Shown: in pieces, positions 24,556 to 35,566 of the stretch
How the letters are laid out: every line of letters starts with the position of its first letter
Position numbering within the stretch: position 1 is the first letter of the stretch
NCBI GenBank assembly: GCA_036852015.1
Contig: JAANDG010000198.1
Location: forward strand, 62,001-126,000
Length of the DNA: 64,000 nt
Direction of reading: 5' to 3'
Source: Pelodera strongyloides
Lineage: Eukaryota; Nematoda; Chromadorea; Rhabditida; Rhabditidae
Notes under the pieces: generated by a model
The model's database searches: none
What the model was told of the DNA's origin: nothing
The model's input: only the letters and a program-made list of their open reading frames with translations
Translations under genes and position numbers: made by a program

Positions 24556-27500
24556 AGCTAGATTAATATTGCGCTTCAATTTGGAAAGGAACGATATACG
24601 AGCAGCTCAGCTACTGCGATAAGTCAACAGTAAAGGAGTGTCCGTGCTACATCTTACAGTAATTGAATGAATGGTACTATGGTAGTGCTGCGGTTGTCGC
24701 TACGCGTGACGCGACTCGTGACGCGTTGCGATAAGCAGTACGGTAGAAACTAGAAACTGTGAATTTCAGGAACTACCACTGACTATGACGACTTCTTCGC
24801 CAATCAATTCAGTGGGGTCAAGGACTTGATCCCGGGCAATCAGGCGGTCAGATTTGCTTTCAAATACTTGAATCTACAAAATTCCCTATTGGTGAAATAT
24901 GAAATTGCATTTTCAACCACATTGGTTTATATCAGTAATGCATACTGCATCATCATTTTATACCATTTGCCATAGTTATTGATAATCCGTGCGCATACGC
25001 ATACAACAACAAAAATAAAAAAATATAATTAAAAAGTTCAACTTCCCCGAGGATGAATGCAAAATTGCAAACTATGACCTCCTTGGTTCTTTGGTAATCT
25101 AAAACGTAGTTTAAAGGAGGAGGCTCACGAGAATGAAGTGCTCAAATAGTTTCCTTTTATCGAATTGTGTTGGTATTACTTTCCAAAACACATGTTTCAC
25201 AAAGCAACAGCTTTTAATTTTAATTGGAAACTACCGTACCAGTAATTGAAATGTTTAGGAGTTGCTGACCAATGCTAACCGAGTGAAGGATTTGCTCACT
25301 GCGGTGAAGAGCAAGAGCCGGGTAACTACTTCTAGCTTCATTGTATAACTAAAATAGGAGTAAAAAAAATCTTTATCATCGTTTTTAAGTACAGTGCGTA
25401 CATACTGGTGTACCTTTATAGAATTTTATAGCCATATAGTACATAGTACATACATCAACTATCATTTCCTTTCCTTTCTTTGCTACATTATTTTGCTACA
25501 GTTTGCTAAAGATTCATCAATTCATTGTGATGCACACCCTGTAGGGTTATTTAATAAATAAATAAATATTCTCCAATTAATCTCTAGAAGAGAGAGCGCA
25601 GGTTACGATGGCGGTTACAGTAGAGCACATACAAAAATGAATCCCTTTATCCTTCTGAGACCATATTCACCACTCCAATTCTCTCGCGGAAGTAATCCCT
25701 GGGGACAGAAAATAACATTCTAATGTGAGACACGCAGAGAAAAAGACGGGGAATTTCCCATGGGAATTGAGTGGTGAGTATGCCCTGATGAATCGCAACT
25801 ATACAAAGTTGAAATATCAGGAAAGCTAAGAAATTCTCGGTGGCATTTCAATGTAAGATTCGTCTGACCCTAATCACAAGGTCTTCAGCTCCTCGAGCCT
25901 ATGGCCAACGATGCTCAGAAGAGCTCTCTCAGCAAGGTTGGTGGAATGCTCCAGGAGGTTACCAGTTTCGCCGGAAGAGTGAGTTTTTACATTTTTACTC
26001 GATTATATTTAACGGTTCCATGACACTGACACAGTTCACGAGACTCACATGATAGAACACCACATAAGACGACTAAAAATGAAACTCAAGTCTCTAGTAA
26101 ATCACATCACTCCAAATAGCACAGTAGCAAGCGAAATACTGTCCGGTTTTTGAAACGCATCGTTGACAACTGAATTCTTACGCATTTATGCTAAGTTGAT
26201 CGAATTTAGCTCGAGATTTTGTTCTAGTTTATGCTCATTGGCATAAGCTGCATAAGGATGATGATGTACGCGATGTGTTTTAAAAACCGGGCGGCATTTC
26301 GCTTTAAAGGATCGCAGTCACTACAAATTCGTATTTTTTATTCGCTTTTCATTAATTGTTCAAGTATGTGAAGAAAACGACGATTCCAGCGCCAAAGTAC
26401 GGCAAAACGAACTCAGGGAGAGAAATCCCTGTTTATGACTTTTACTTATATACCGTAGTTTATAATTGCCCGTATAGAGTTTCGTAATAAATACCCTGCA
26501 GTGATAAACCACGCGCCAGGTGTAACACTGCAGGCTGTTCACTCTCCAAGTACCTCTGGCTGGCAATTGCATATATGCACCGGCGTCGGTCATTTATCAA
26601 AACTCATTCTCATGGATTTCTCTCCCTGAGTTCCATTTTATGTGGATTTTTATGGGCTGCATATTGTTTTATAAATCTTCTTGCAGCTAATAAAAATCAA
26701 TAAAAAAGTTGATTTTGAAGTGACTGTCTTCCTTTAAAGCCGTATGGTATAACCACCAGTTTTGAAACGTATGACAGACATTGTATTCCGATACATTGTG
26801 TCCAAATTTACTGCACCACTACTGCACGATTATTAGACTGATTGTATTAATTTGCATACATCATAGGAGAATGTACGCTTCCCAAATACGTATCGAAAAC
26901 CGGCCGTTATTTCGCTTTAATATGCTGTAAAAGGTGTTATACAACGCCTGATCTGGAATTTTTCAATCGATTTAAATGTACGATCGTATATACACAACGA
27001 GTTGAAGAAAATATACGATGCCGTTCTATTAACGTGGATTGATTGGAGGAATGTTGGTTGAAGTTTTATTTTATTTCTTTGGCTTCAGGTGTCCCGTGAT
27101 GGAGAGGGCCGTTTCAACGTGAATAAGGCACTGTTCCAAACCCTCATTGGAAAGGTGTTCACTGTGAGTTATTTACCTTTTCCGTTCCATTCACAATCAT
27201 ATCCTACGTAAGTATGCGTTATATGACGTCAATGGGTACGAAATTTGTTAGGGGTTTGTTAGGGTTTGTTAGTACTGTACCTACCAATGACATTACTTAA
27301 AGGGACGCGGTCACCGTTTTGGCCCTTATGTATTAATTGCTCAGTATGAAAAACATGCTGTTGGAATCCGCCAAAACGGTCACCGCGTCCCTTTAAGCCA
27401 TTAGCCAATGAAAACGTGCTTTGAGGAAAGCGTGCGTGGTTTGAGCCTTGAGCCCTAAGCTGAGCGATAAGGCAACCTTTACAAAGGTCTGCCCTGTGTA

Positions 27501-27678
27501 ATTCCATGGCGCGTACGTGTTAATTCCAAAGTAACTCATGTAAGCTTATAGTCAATGCTTAACTTTCCAGTCCGGCGGTATGATGCAACTCCTCCCTCTG
27601 CTGACCGGTTCCTCTGCCTCTCTGTCTATCGCCTCTGCTGTTCTCGTCCCTCTCACCTTCATGCTTTTCAGACACTAA
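24328..27678 (+). CDS. Small secreted, probably GPI-anchored nematode protein of unknown function
   Basis: Six exons: 24328-24406, 24770-24891 (or ending 24846), 25259-25321, 25889-25978, 27089-27163, 27571-27678 (stop TAA). All joins keep frame. The product is about 160-175 residues. It begins with a signal peptide (MSRITLICLSICLAIVQA), then GFLDKAVRG, a short acidic stretch (DYDDFF), and helical segments (NRVKDLLTAVKSKS, LSKVGGMLQEVTSFAG). It ends in a hydrophobic run, SIASAVLVPLTFMLF, preceded by small residues (GSSAS), as expected for GPI attachment. I recognise no named domain. The end of exon 2 is uncertain because both GTCAGA (24847) and GTGAAA (24892) keep phase 0. Introns 4 and 5 hold several MITEs. 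Confidence 0.72.
25112..25190. repeat. Single end of the GGAGGAGGCTCACGAG MITE family
   Basis: TTTAAAGGAGGAGGCTCACG followed by AATGAAGTGCTCAAATAG and TTTCCTTTTATCGAA matches the end of the complete copy at 30686-31100. The matching opposite end is missing, so it is truncated. Confidence 0.7.
25669..25789. repeat. Dispersed 120-bp inverted-end repeat, copy 1
   Basis: CATATTCACCACTCC...GGAATTGAGTGGTGAGTATG forms inverted ends. The core ACATTCTAATGTGAGACACG recurs at 49109-49236. Confidence 0.7.
26129..26308. repeat. TTTAAAGCGAAATACC-family MITE
   Basis: GCGAAATACTGTCCGGTTTT at the left and CCGGGCGGCATTTCGCTTTAAA at the right. It is in intron 4 of the GPI-protein gene. Confidence 0.85.
26404..26636. 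repeat. Inverted-repeat element
   Basis: AACTCAGGGAGAGAAATCC at the left is mirrored by GGATTTCTCTCCCTGAGTT at the right, about 230 bp apart, non-coding. Confidence 0.7.
26733..26920. repeat. MITE with TTTAAAG ends
   Basis: CTTTAAAGCCGTATGGTATA at the left and CCGGCCGTTATTTCGCTTTAA at the right. The ends are less symmetrical than in other copies. Confidence 0.65.
27297..27396. repeat. 100-bp MITE, TTAAAGGGACGCGG family
   Basis: TTAAAGGGACGCGGTCACCG then TTTTGG is mirrored by CCAAAACGGTCACCGCGTCC then CTTTAA. The arms look perfect. It lies in the last intron of the GPI-protein gene. Confidence 0.9.
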
Positions 27679-28210
27679 TTAATAAAAATAATAAAATTAA
27701 TTAATTAGCCTAGTTTGAATCTAAAATACTATTTTGTAATTTGGTATAAATGATCCAACCGGAACTTTGTCTATTTTGTGCATAGCCATTTGCGTAGACT
27801 TCTACTGGTTTAATAATAAAGAAATCGTCAAACAAGGTCATATTTCACTGAAAATACAGTACACTGTGCGGCAAAACAAGACTTTGACAGATAACGACAC
27901 AAGGGTGAAAATGACATATACACTGTCCTAAGAAGAAACGGAACGAGGTGTATTTGTGATTACTGACATAGTGACATACCGAGGTGCCTCATGTTCTCAT
28001 GTACAGTGTACAGTAATGTCTCATCAAATTGGCTCATTTGGTACATTGAGCAACAATTCGTGGGCGATAGCGATTCAACATCCTGCCGACCTTGCATTAC
28101 GTTTCTTGGGACTTATGCGTTATTAAACATGGTTGAATCGTACTTCTTATATTCAACAGACAGGCGTGGGGGGGGGGGGGGGTTGTGAATGTTTTCGCAT
28201 ATCACTGACT
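27679..28210. other. Intergenic region
   Basis: The 3' flank of the GPI-protein gene with AATAAA signals near 27690 and 27813, then AT-rich sequence and a poly-G tract (28169-28182). No gene seen. Confidence 0.6.
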
Positions 28211-28218
28211 GTATAAAA
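28211..28218 (+). promoter_or_regulatory. TATA box candidate, tetraspan copy 1
   Basis: TATAAAAG lies within a block (about 28190-28345) that is clearly similar to the region before tetraspan copy 2 (about 31755-31912). Shared words include CATTCATACTC, AATAGGT and ATGCTGAAATATAAA, ending GTAAATTTAG. Confidence 0.5.
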
Positions 28219-28348
28219 GATTGCTCGTCCACCAAAATACATTCATACTCGAAATATTGAATAGGTGGGCCGTTTTTCGAGTGACTTGTCCACCTTAAAA
28301 TGCTGAAATATAAACAAACGGTGCTATAAAACTGTAAATTTAGATCTT

Positions 28349-28601
28349 TAGGGCGCGTTGGGGATGCTCTTTCCGAAAGGTTCTCATACAAATCGTTCGG
28401 GATGGACATTTTGGAAACGTTCTAATGCTAGGAGAAAGCCAAAAATACAGTATGAAAACCATGCTAATTTGTACTTTTCCATACTAATTTACACTGTATT
28501 TTTTTCCTTTCTCCAAACATTAGAACGTTTCCAAAATGTCTATTCCGAACGAAAAATTTGCATGAGAACCTTTCGGAAAGCGCATTCCGAGTGCGCCCTT
28601 A
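28349..28601. repeat. MITE inserted in the 5' region of tetraspan copy 1
   Basis: TAGGGCGCGTTGGGGATGCT at the left and AGCGCATTCCGAGTGCGCCC at the right, with inner CTTTCCGAAAGGTTCTCAT mirrored by ATGAGAACCTTTCGGAAAG. It is about 253 bp, flanked by TA, and ends about 65 bp before the start codon. Confidence 0.85.
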
Positions 28602-28666
28602 GCCTACGTCTGATTCTGATCACAATTTAGGCAACCGTCTCGGAACCTGGGAAATGACTGCCAACG

Positions 28667-30424
28667 ATGTGTAAAGCAATTATTGTAGGTCATTATTCCG
28701 CCATAACTACGGTGGGAATTGAACACGGGACGTAGATGGACAGCTAACCACTGTACCATCAGGATCAGGGACCCATATTCCTTTACTTCAGGCAATTATT
28801 TTCGGCTTGATCGTGTTTTGGATGATGGGTTCGCTGGGCATCGACGCGGTAGGATTGGCACTATCGCTCGGCGGGAAATGTGATCAGTTCGTTTTTTTTA
28901 TGTAATTCACCAATCCCACTTTATAACAGGAAACTTTGCTCGTTGCGCTGCCTGCAAAAAAAGGGTGGGAGCGGGAGAACCAGGTGCGACAGTCGTTTCG
29001 GGCCTGTAGGTCGCGCATCGTGGTAGGGTGGACCTGAGGTTGGCCTGAGGACGGCGATCTACATTTATGGGCAAGGTGTAGGCGATATGTAGGCGGCCCA
29101 CCCTTTTCAATTTGGAGTGATTGCGACCTTCACTTACACAACGCTCTCTGCGGCTACACTCGTTGCAAGCACTGGCCATTTTTGCGGCGCCGTACGCAAC
29201 GGATCGTATATTTTGCGCCGCAAAGTTTCTTTAACATTCAGGGACGGCACTGAGATGGAGAAACGCTGTAACCAAACAGCCGACCTACCTGTATCAAAGA
29301 TCATTCTCAATTTTGTACTCGCAATTACATTTGCAATTACGGCCGCGTTAGCCTTCATTGGCCTGTGTATAAACAAGCACAACCTCCTGCTTCCTGTTAT
29401 TGGTTTATTGGTGAGTTTTTTTCTCTGGTCCTCAGGCGCGCAGCGCGGAAATGCATAGCCGCGTCCGCAGGAAAATATTGCAAATTTGCATTGGAAAGCT
29501 CGAGACCGAGAGAAACAAGCGCCACCCTGCGTCTCCGCGTTTCCCATGTCAAAAAGCCATCTATTTCCGGCGGACACGGATTCGCAGTTCCGCGCTGCGC
29601 GCTTGAGAACTTAGTTCATGGGCAAGCTCACACATAAAATTTAACGGAATATGTCTTGTGATTATCCGTAAAATATCACTTTGCAGTCCTCTATTTGCTA
29701 GCACGATGTCTGTTGCACATTTTCCGCAGCCTGGTCGTATACGTTTGTTGTCAACCTCCTTTTAAAGCGAAATGCTAGCCTCTTTGGAAAATGTGCATAT
29801 GATAAGCAAATCCTTTGTATCCTATGCTAATTTTGTACGATTGCCGTGGACGATCGTACAAAATTAGCATAGGATACATAGGATTTGCTTATCATATGCT
29901 AATTTTCCAAAGGGGCTAGCATTTCGCTTTAATATCAACATGTACAGAGTTGCTCCACTAACTTGTTCATATTCGACTTTACAGATTTTGTCGTTTATTG
30001 GTAATGCTTATGCCTTGATTAAAGACCATGAGTTTGTGGCGCTCGGGATGGTTGCCGTGAGGAATTCGCTAATAATTCTTCTTGGACTTATTACTTACAA
30101 GGATATGAAAAAGAGTACGTCGAACCATTTCCACGTCCGTCCTAATTGTATTGATTCTAAAGGAATAACAAGCAATGACATTGCAGTGTAGCCTTATGCG
30201 TGCAGTGTATAAGGTAGGCAGCCTTATTCGTGCAGTGTATAAGGTCAGTAAGTCATGGGGTTCAGAAAAAATAAAAAATAAAATAAAAAAAACGGTTGTA
30301 ACTTTGGAACAAAATATTTCGGAAATAAAGGCTCCAGCAAAAAATTTCAGCAGCCCGTCTGTACGCTACTCAGACGAACAACTCCGTCGAAGGAGCTTCG
30401 ACTACAGGCAATTGGACGAAATAA
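28667..30424 (+). CDS. Four-transmembrane protein, tandem copy 1
   Basis: Five exons: 28667-28684 (MCKAII), 28792-28886, 29242-29410, 29985-30114, 30351-30424 (stop TAA), about 161 residues. Exon lengths 18/95/169/130 nt and phases 0/2/0/1 are the same in copies 2 and 3. TM1 lies in exon 2 (IIFGLIVFWMMGSLG). A short outer loop has two cysteines (GGKCDQ...RCNQTADLP). TM2 is in exon 3 (VLAITFAITAALAFIGLC). TM3 and TM4 are in exon 4, which ends LITYKDMKK; a polar tail ends NWTK. Topology and the short cysteine loop recall claudin/PMP22-like proteins, but no signature is decisive. Exon 2 uses donor GTTCGT, chosen because it gives the same phase as its paralogues. Intron 1 holds a SINE-like sequence and intron 3 two foldback MITEs. 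Confidence 0.85.
28711..28772 (-). repeat. tRNA-derived SINE-like sequence
   Basis: On the minus strand TGGTACAGTGGTTAGC (A-box-like) is followed by GTGTTCAATTCCCAC (B-box-like). The stems are imperfect. It lies in intron 1 of tetraspan copy 1. Confidence 0.45.
29425..29610. repeat. GC-rich foldback MITE, copy 2
   Basis: TCTGGTCCTCAGGCGCGCAG at the left and GCGCTGCGCGCTTGAGAAC at the right; same family as 10984-11167. It starts 14 bp after the donor of exon 3. Confidence 0.8.
29761..29933. repeat. Near-perfect 173-bp palindrome (foldback MITE)
   Basis: TTTAAAGCGAAATGCTAGCC at the left and GGCTAGCATTTCGCTTTAA at the right. The arms continue through AAATCCT...GTATCCTATGCTAATTTTGTACGATNG to a short centre, CCGTGGAC. 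Arms differ at only a few positions. Confidence 0.9.
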
Positions 30425-31772
30425 TTAAACACGAATATAATTTACGAGTTAAATTATAACTTATTCCGATCTTCAACAATATTAAAATCAGAATTCAATT
30501 CAATTAGTTAACAACCATTAATATGCTACAATTATATTTATAGCCGATTTTTTTGTGCAAATAAGACAGTTCTCGTTTCTTTATCGTTATCTTAATTAAC
30601 AAATAAAGATTTATCTTGTTTGGAAACTTATGCGAGATGTGAAAAATAACAAGAAAAACAACAACAAATCACGTTCATTGCTTTACTTAAAGGAGGAGGC
30701 TCACGAGAATGAAGTGCTCGAATGGTTTCCTTTTATCGAAAGATGATGGCATTAAGTTCCGAAAGACATGCTTTACAATGCAAAAGCTTTTAACTGGAAG
30801 GAGTAACTCAATATAAAACTATGAATTCTATCAAAATTTTGGATCGTAAAAAATAGTTGATTTCCATAGTGGGCATGCAAATTTTGTGCTGGCTTGCAAA
30901 ATGACTTGTAAATTTGCATGTTCAGCTTTGAAGTCTACCTAGCATACGATAGGTTATTTTATTTGACTTCGAGTTCTTAGATTAATGAATTCCTCCAAAC
31001 TAAAGCGCTGAACCTTATAATACTTGTTTTTTGGAAGATAAACCTTCGATAAAAGGAAACTATTTGAGCACTTCATTCTCGTGAGCCTCCTCCTTTAACA
31101 ACTTATCATACATATAAAATGAGCTTTGTTTCCAATGACGGAAGAACAAAATTACTTCCTTAGAATAATGCAAGGAACAACAATAGGACGCGGCCCACCC
31201 ATTTCGGACCTGACGGCGGCCGTGCACACTCCACGTTTCCTCAATGTGTGCGGGACATGTCGAGCTTTGGTTATTGCCAGACTTTTCCTAGTGTAGATCA
31301 CAATGCTACTTTCGTTTTTTGTGGATTATTAGCCTGCATTGACGTTGTGTTCTCTATCATGATCAGTATTAGGATAACATACGAACTCGCATCCTTGTGC
31401 TGCCTGGTGGAACAAATTCTTCACTTACAGTATACTAATACTGTTGTAAATTTTGAGTGTGGCACGTTTAAGATGACGGTTGCGTTGCTTGTGCACGTTC
31501 TGTTTTCAGGTTTTCTGACTTGCAGCAACAAAGTGCGCGCAGAAAAGAATTGGGGAGCAAAGTGTTTCCCGCATCGCTGGTGTCATGGAGCCGCTTTGAT
31601 GCGGCGCGCAAAATATTCCGCGCGCATCAATTGTCCTGGTGCGTTCGGAATTCCTTCAGTGTTGGCGTGATGCGCTCTTTTTTTCACAAAAGGGATTGAA
31701 TAAAATTACCATGTAATTCGCAACTATACGGTAGATCGAGAATTTTTCAATGTTTTGCATATATGCAATTCT
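30425..31772. other. Intergenic region between tetraspan copies 1 and 2
   Basis: Contains the AATAAA polyadenylation signal for copy 1 near 30602, a complete GGAGGAGGCTCACGAG MITE (30686-31100), and a fragment (about 31190-31240) resembling the GC-rich repeat at 41327-41646. The reading frame at 31248-31670 has no family or splice support. Confidence 0.6.
30686..31100. repeat. Complete GGAGGAGGCTCACGAG-family MITE
   Basis: TTAAAGGAGGAGGCTCACGA then GAATGAAGTGCTC at the left; GAGCACTTCATTCTC then GTGAGCCTCCTCCTTTAA at the right. About 415 bp, non-coding. Confidence 0.92.
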
Positions 31773-31780
31773 TATAAAAG
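31773..31780 (+). promoter_or_regulatory. TATA box candidate, tetraspan copy 2
   Basis: TTATAAAAG lies about 200 bp before the start codon in the block shared with copy 1. Subtracting the 253-bp MITE, copy 1 has the same spacing. Confidence 0.5.
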
Positions 31781-31974
31781 AATTCGCTTCCTCTAAAATG
31801 CATTCATACTCTAAACACTTAATAGGTAAGGCAGCTTTTGTATACTGAGAATTGCAAACAATATGCTGAAATATAAATATAAATTGCTGTCAAATAGTAA
31901 ATTTAGGGTTTACGGCTTGCTTGTCAGCTACAACCGTCCACAAAACCCAGAAGCCGAGGCAATGAGTGTCAACA

Positions 31975-34900
31975 ATGTGTAAAGAGATTATGGTAGGTTC
32001 TCCTTGGGGGTTTAACACTAGTCATATCATATCAAACATCAAACTTTTTAGGCCTTTTTCCACATTTCAGCCTGAAACCATATAGTATGGTGCTTTATGA
32101 AGGTGCACCAAAGTTCGTCAAAACCTGACGCCAATTTTTCGTTACTATTCGCATTAGGCCCGCGAGAATAAACCATTCCTTGTCTTCTTAGAAACTTCTA
32201 CTTGTAATCTATTCATTTTCTTCAGACAATTAGCTTCGGGATGACTGTGTTTGCCTTGATGGTCTATTATGTGGTCGGTGCTATAGGAATGTTATTTTCA
32301 CTGGGCGGCAAATGCGACCCGTTTGTTTGTTTCTTTGTTTATTTTGAGAAACTATACTGCTCTACCTGTGATATAAAAAAGATTAGGTTTGTAACGTGGA
32401 AAGCCTTTCCTGACGTATATATAAAGAGTTACCATTGTAAATCATGGGTTTGCCCTGCCCATGATCTATCTGTGTTGTGTTGAGTGTGTAGTTGTGCGTG
32501 TATTGAAATACGTATGTTGAGCACAATATCTTTATCGGGGCGAGATAGAACCGGCTGTTAGCCCGACATAGGGGCACACTGAGGCTTCAATATAAACACG
32601 TCTCTTTCTCTGTTGTAAATGTGGGCGGCACGCGCACACGTGACCGCCGTCAGAGAGACAAACTAGAATGGCCCTCACGCATGAATAGATGTTGAAAAGA
32701 GGGAAAAAACCAAACTAGAATGCCTCATACGTAACTAAACAAAGACATAAGTGTTGTGAGAACACAGCACTTACATCCCCGTTCCCTAACTAGCACGGTC
32801 CCCGTGCTAACCTAGACCGGCGTTTGAAAATTCTAATCCGTTTGCCTAAACCGGTATCTCAATAATGAAACTACCGTGATCGTGACCGTAGCGTATCGTA
32901 ACGTATGTAACGTAAAATGAACGTAAAATTCGTAACGTAAAATGAACGTCCTATCCTATGCCCTCAGTGTGCGAAAAAAAAAATCAATCACAAAATGTAA
33001 ACTTCTGTCGGGATGTTACGAATACAAACGATGTCAACTTCAATAAATGTGCTCGGAGTGTGCCCTGCACAAACATACACAGCAAATAAAACTCAACAAT
33101 AATTCAGATATATCCACAATCTCAATATTTAAATTAAAGTCTAACATATCTCCTTGAATTGTCATCCAAAATACTACGGCGAAAGAATGGGACTTAGATA
33201 ATCAACGGACCCTATTGAAATACCTTATGCAATCTTATTATTATTCCCGAATGGCTTTAAAACGGTCATACGGCTAGCCTGCCCTACCTCCCATCTTCCT
33301 ACGCTGCCGTTACTGTTACGCTCATTGAGCGGGGCCCTTATTAATAAAATACAAACAAACATGACCTAACCCAAACGGGTGTCCCTGAGCTGCTAATAAA
33401 ACATTTTTTTTAGAATAAGTGATAACAAAGCAGTAACTAACGATAATGCTAGGGTATGGGCACCAATCTTATACTATTAACTGGGTAAACTAACAATGAT
33501 CCATATGCAGCTCGTTCTTCCTTGTTGGTCATCGTTTTGTGAATACACAGCGTGGTGCAGAATACAGAAGAAAATACAGCAATTGAGCAGTTTGCTGGAT
33601 GAATATTACTGACGAAAATAGATTGTCGAGAATGTTGGGAGACTGTGGTAGTTTGTCGAGTGTTGGTCGCAGCAGATGGGCAAGTTGTAAGTTCTCAGGC
33701 TCTGATGGAAATAGAGCCTACCCGTGCGGTCGCCATGTAAATCATGGGTTTGCCCTGCCCATGATCTATCTGTGTTGTGTTGAGTGTGTAGTTGTGCGTG
33801 TATTGAAATACGTATGTTGAGCACAATATCTTTATCGGGGCGAGATAGAACCGGCTGTTAGCCCGACATAGGGGCACACTGAGGCTTCAATATAAACACG
33901 TCTCTTTCTCTGTTGTAAATGTGGGCGGCACGCGCACACGTGACCGCCGTCAGAGAGACAAACTAGAATGGCCCTCACGCATGAATAGATGTTGAAAAGA
34001 GGGAAAAAACCAAACTAGAATGCCTCATACGTAACTAAACAAAGACATAAGTGTTGTGAGAACACAGCACTTACACCATCTCTCCTCTGCCTACCACCTA
34101 AAATGAACATACTATCGAGCACACTGTGTTTATTCAACCCAAAACCTACAGGTGACCCACAATTGCGTGTGAACTAAGGTATAGTTTAGCCGGAAAGAGT
34201 AGGGCTCGGCTAATGTAGAAACGTGTGCACGGGATTAATGGGCTTTCCAAGTATCCCAACAATTCGGTGTGATTCTGCTACCGTATTTCTGCACGAACTT
34301 GCATTTATAATATGAGAAATTAAAAAAATATTCTCGTGTAGTTCCAAAATACTAAGTTTTCAGCATACTTGGAAACCCCATTACCAAAAAAGTGTTGGCA
34401 AGCGAACGTTGACTTTAAAATTCAGGAACGGAAGTAGTTTGGCGGAACTGTGTAATGAGACATCCCGACTGCCCGCATACTCTATAATTGTGACTTGTAT
34501 ATTCGCAATTATATTCGCCGTTTTATCCGCTATCGCTTTCGCCGGTTTTTGCATAGGCAAGCCCGGTTTCATTATTCCGGGAATTGTTGTTACAGTGAGT
34601 TTCCCTGCTTGGGCGTTTTTTTAACAGCGAAATGCCGACCGGTTTTTCAATCACATCGCGGACAACCGAAATCTTATTATGCTAAATTGCTCGAATTTAG
34701 TTCGATTTTTATTATAATTTATGTTCATTTGCATAAGCTTCATAAGAATGTGGGTGTACTCGATTCATTTCAAAAACGGGCCCGTATTTCGGTTTAAAAC
34801 TGGAGCACACATATTATTGCAGTTGTACTACCCGCGCTTTCGATTTTGTTGCCTCATTCTAAATTAAAGATGACTTCAGGAACTTTTCCGGAATTCTTCA

Positions 34901-35566
34901 AACTTTTCCAACTCGCCTTTTCAGATTTTGCACTTAATTATCGGTGCCAGTTCGGCTATTGCTGATCGTGCATTCCTGTTACTCGGATGGACGGTATTTT
35001 GGTTTCCACTAGCAACACTATTTGGAATCATTACCTATAGGGACATGAAGAAAGGTAGGTGTAAGATAGCCGCTTACTAATGATGATCTTATTTAAAGGA
35101 GAAGAGTTTATTTGGTCCTTTGTTTGTGTGAACGAAACGAAAATTAGAATATCTAAAAGCTATACAAGGATAATGGGAGCCTTGCGTTGCGCGAGCGAAA
35201 TCGAACCTTATTTCATGATTTTTGACGTGATGTTTCACACAAGTGTGCTCACTGTTCCTGCGTCTTAAACATTGAAAGTCGCCTCAGGCTGCGATAGCCG
35301 TCTGGTATAAGAATAAATGAGGCATTTTTTTTCAAATTAGGGCTTTCCCAGTGGTAGTCTGCTCACGATATAGGGCAAATAAAAAACAACTATTTTCTTT
35401 TACATAGAATTCAGTATCCGTGTTTTGTATCTAGTCTACCGACTTCTAGTTATGCTGGCTTTCCCGGCTTTATATGAAAAAAATTTCAGCTGCCCGTCTT
35501 TACGCTACTCAGACGAATAACTCCGTCGAAGGCGCTTCTACTACAGCCAACTGGACGACTAAATAA
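31975..35566 (+). CDS. Four-transmembrane protein, tandem copy 2
   Basis: Five exons: 31975-31992 (MCKEIM), 32226-32320, 34426-34594, 34925-35054, 35490-35566 (stop TAA), about 162 residues. Exon sizes and phases equal copy 1. TM1 is TVFALMVYYVVGAIGML. The outer loop has GGKCDP followed by LCNETSRLP. TM2 is FAIIFAVLSAIAFAGFC. TM3/TM4 (LHLIIGASSAI and FWFPLATLFGIITY) end in RDMKK. The tail ARLYATQTNNSVEGAST is almost identical to copy 1, pointing to recent duplication or gene conversion of the last exon. Intron 2 is 2.1 kb because a 1.64-kb LTR element is inserted there in the sense orientation; splice sites are intact. AATAAA signals follow near 35730. Confidence 0.85.
32436..34075 (+). mobile_element. 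Non-autonomous LTR retrotransposon (TRIM/LARD-like), apparently recent
   Basis: Two 340-bp direct repeats (32436-32775 and 33736-34075) look identical by eye. Each begins TGTAAATCATGGG and ends GCACTTACA, giving TG...CA termini. CCAT occurs just before the left LTR and just after the right LTR, a 4-bp target duplication. The 960-bp interior has no gag or pol frame and no primer-binding site or polypurine tract that I can recognise. It is in intron 2 of tetraspan copy 2. Confidence 0.9.
34237..34383. repeat. Short MITE, ATGGGGTTTCC family
   Basis: TTAATGGGCTTTCCAAGTAT at the left and CATACTTGGAAACCCCATTA at the right. It ends about 40 bp before exon 3 of tetraspan copy 2. Confidence 0.85.
34623..34798. 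repeat. TTTAAAGCGAAATACC-family MITE
   Basis: AGCGAAATGCCGACCGGTTT at the left and CGGGCCCGTATTTCGGTTTAAA at the right, in intron 3 of tetraspan copy 2. Confidence 0.85.

Noticed and set aside
31248..31670. 140-codon frame between tetraspan copies 1 and 2
   Set aside because: No recognisable domain, no splice support, and it does not resemble any tetraspan exon.
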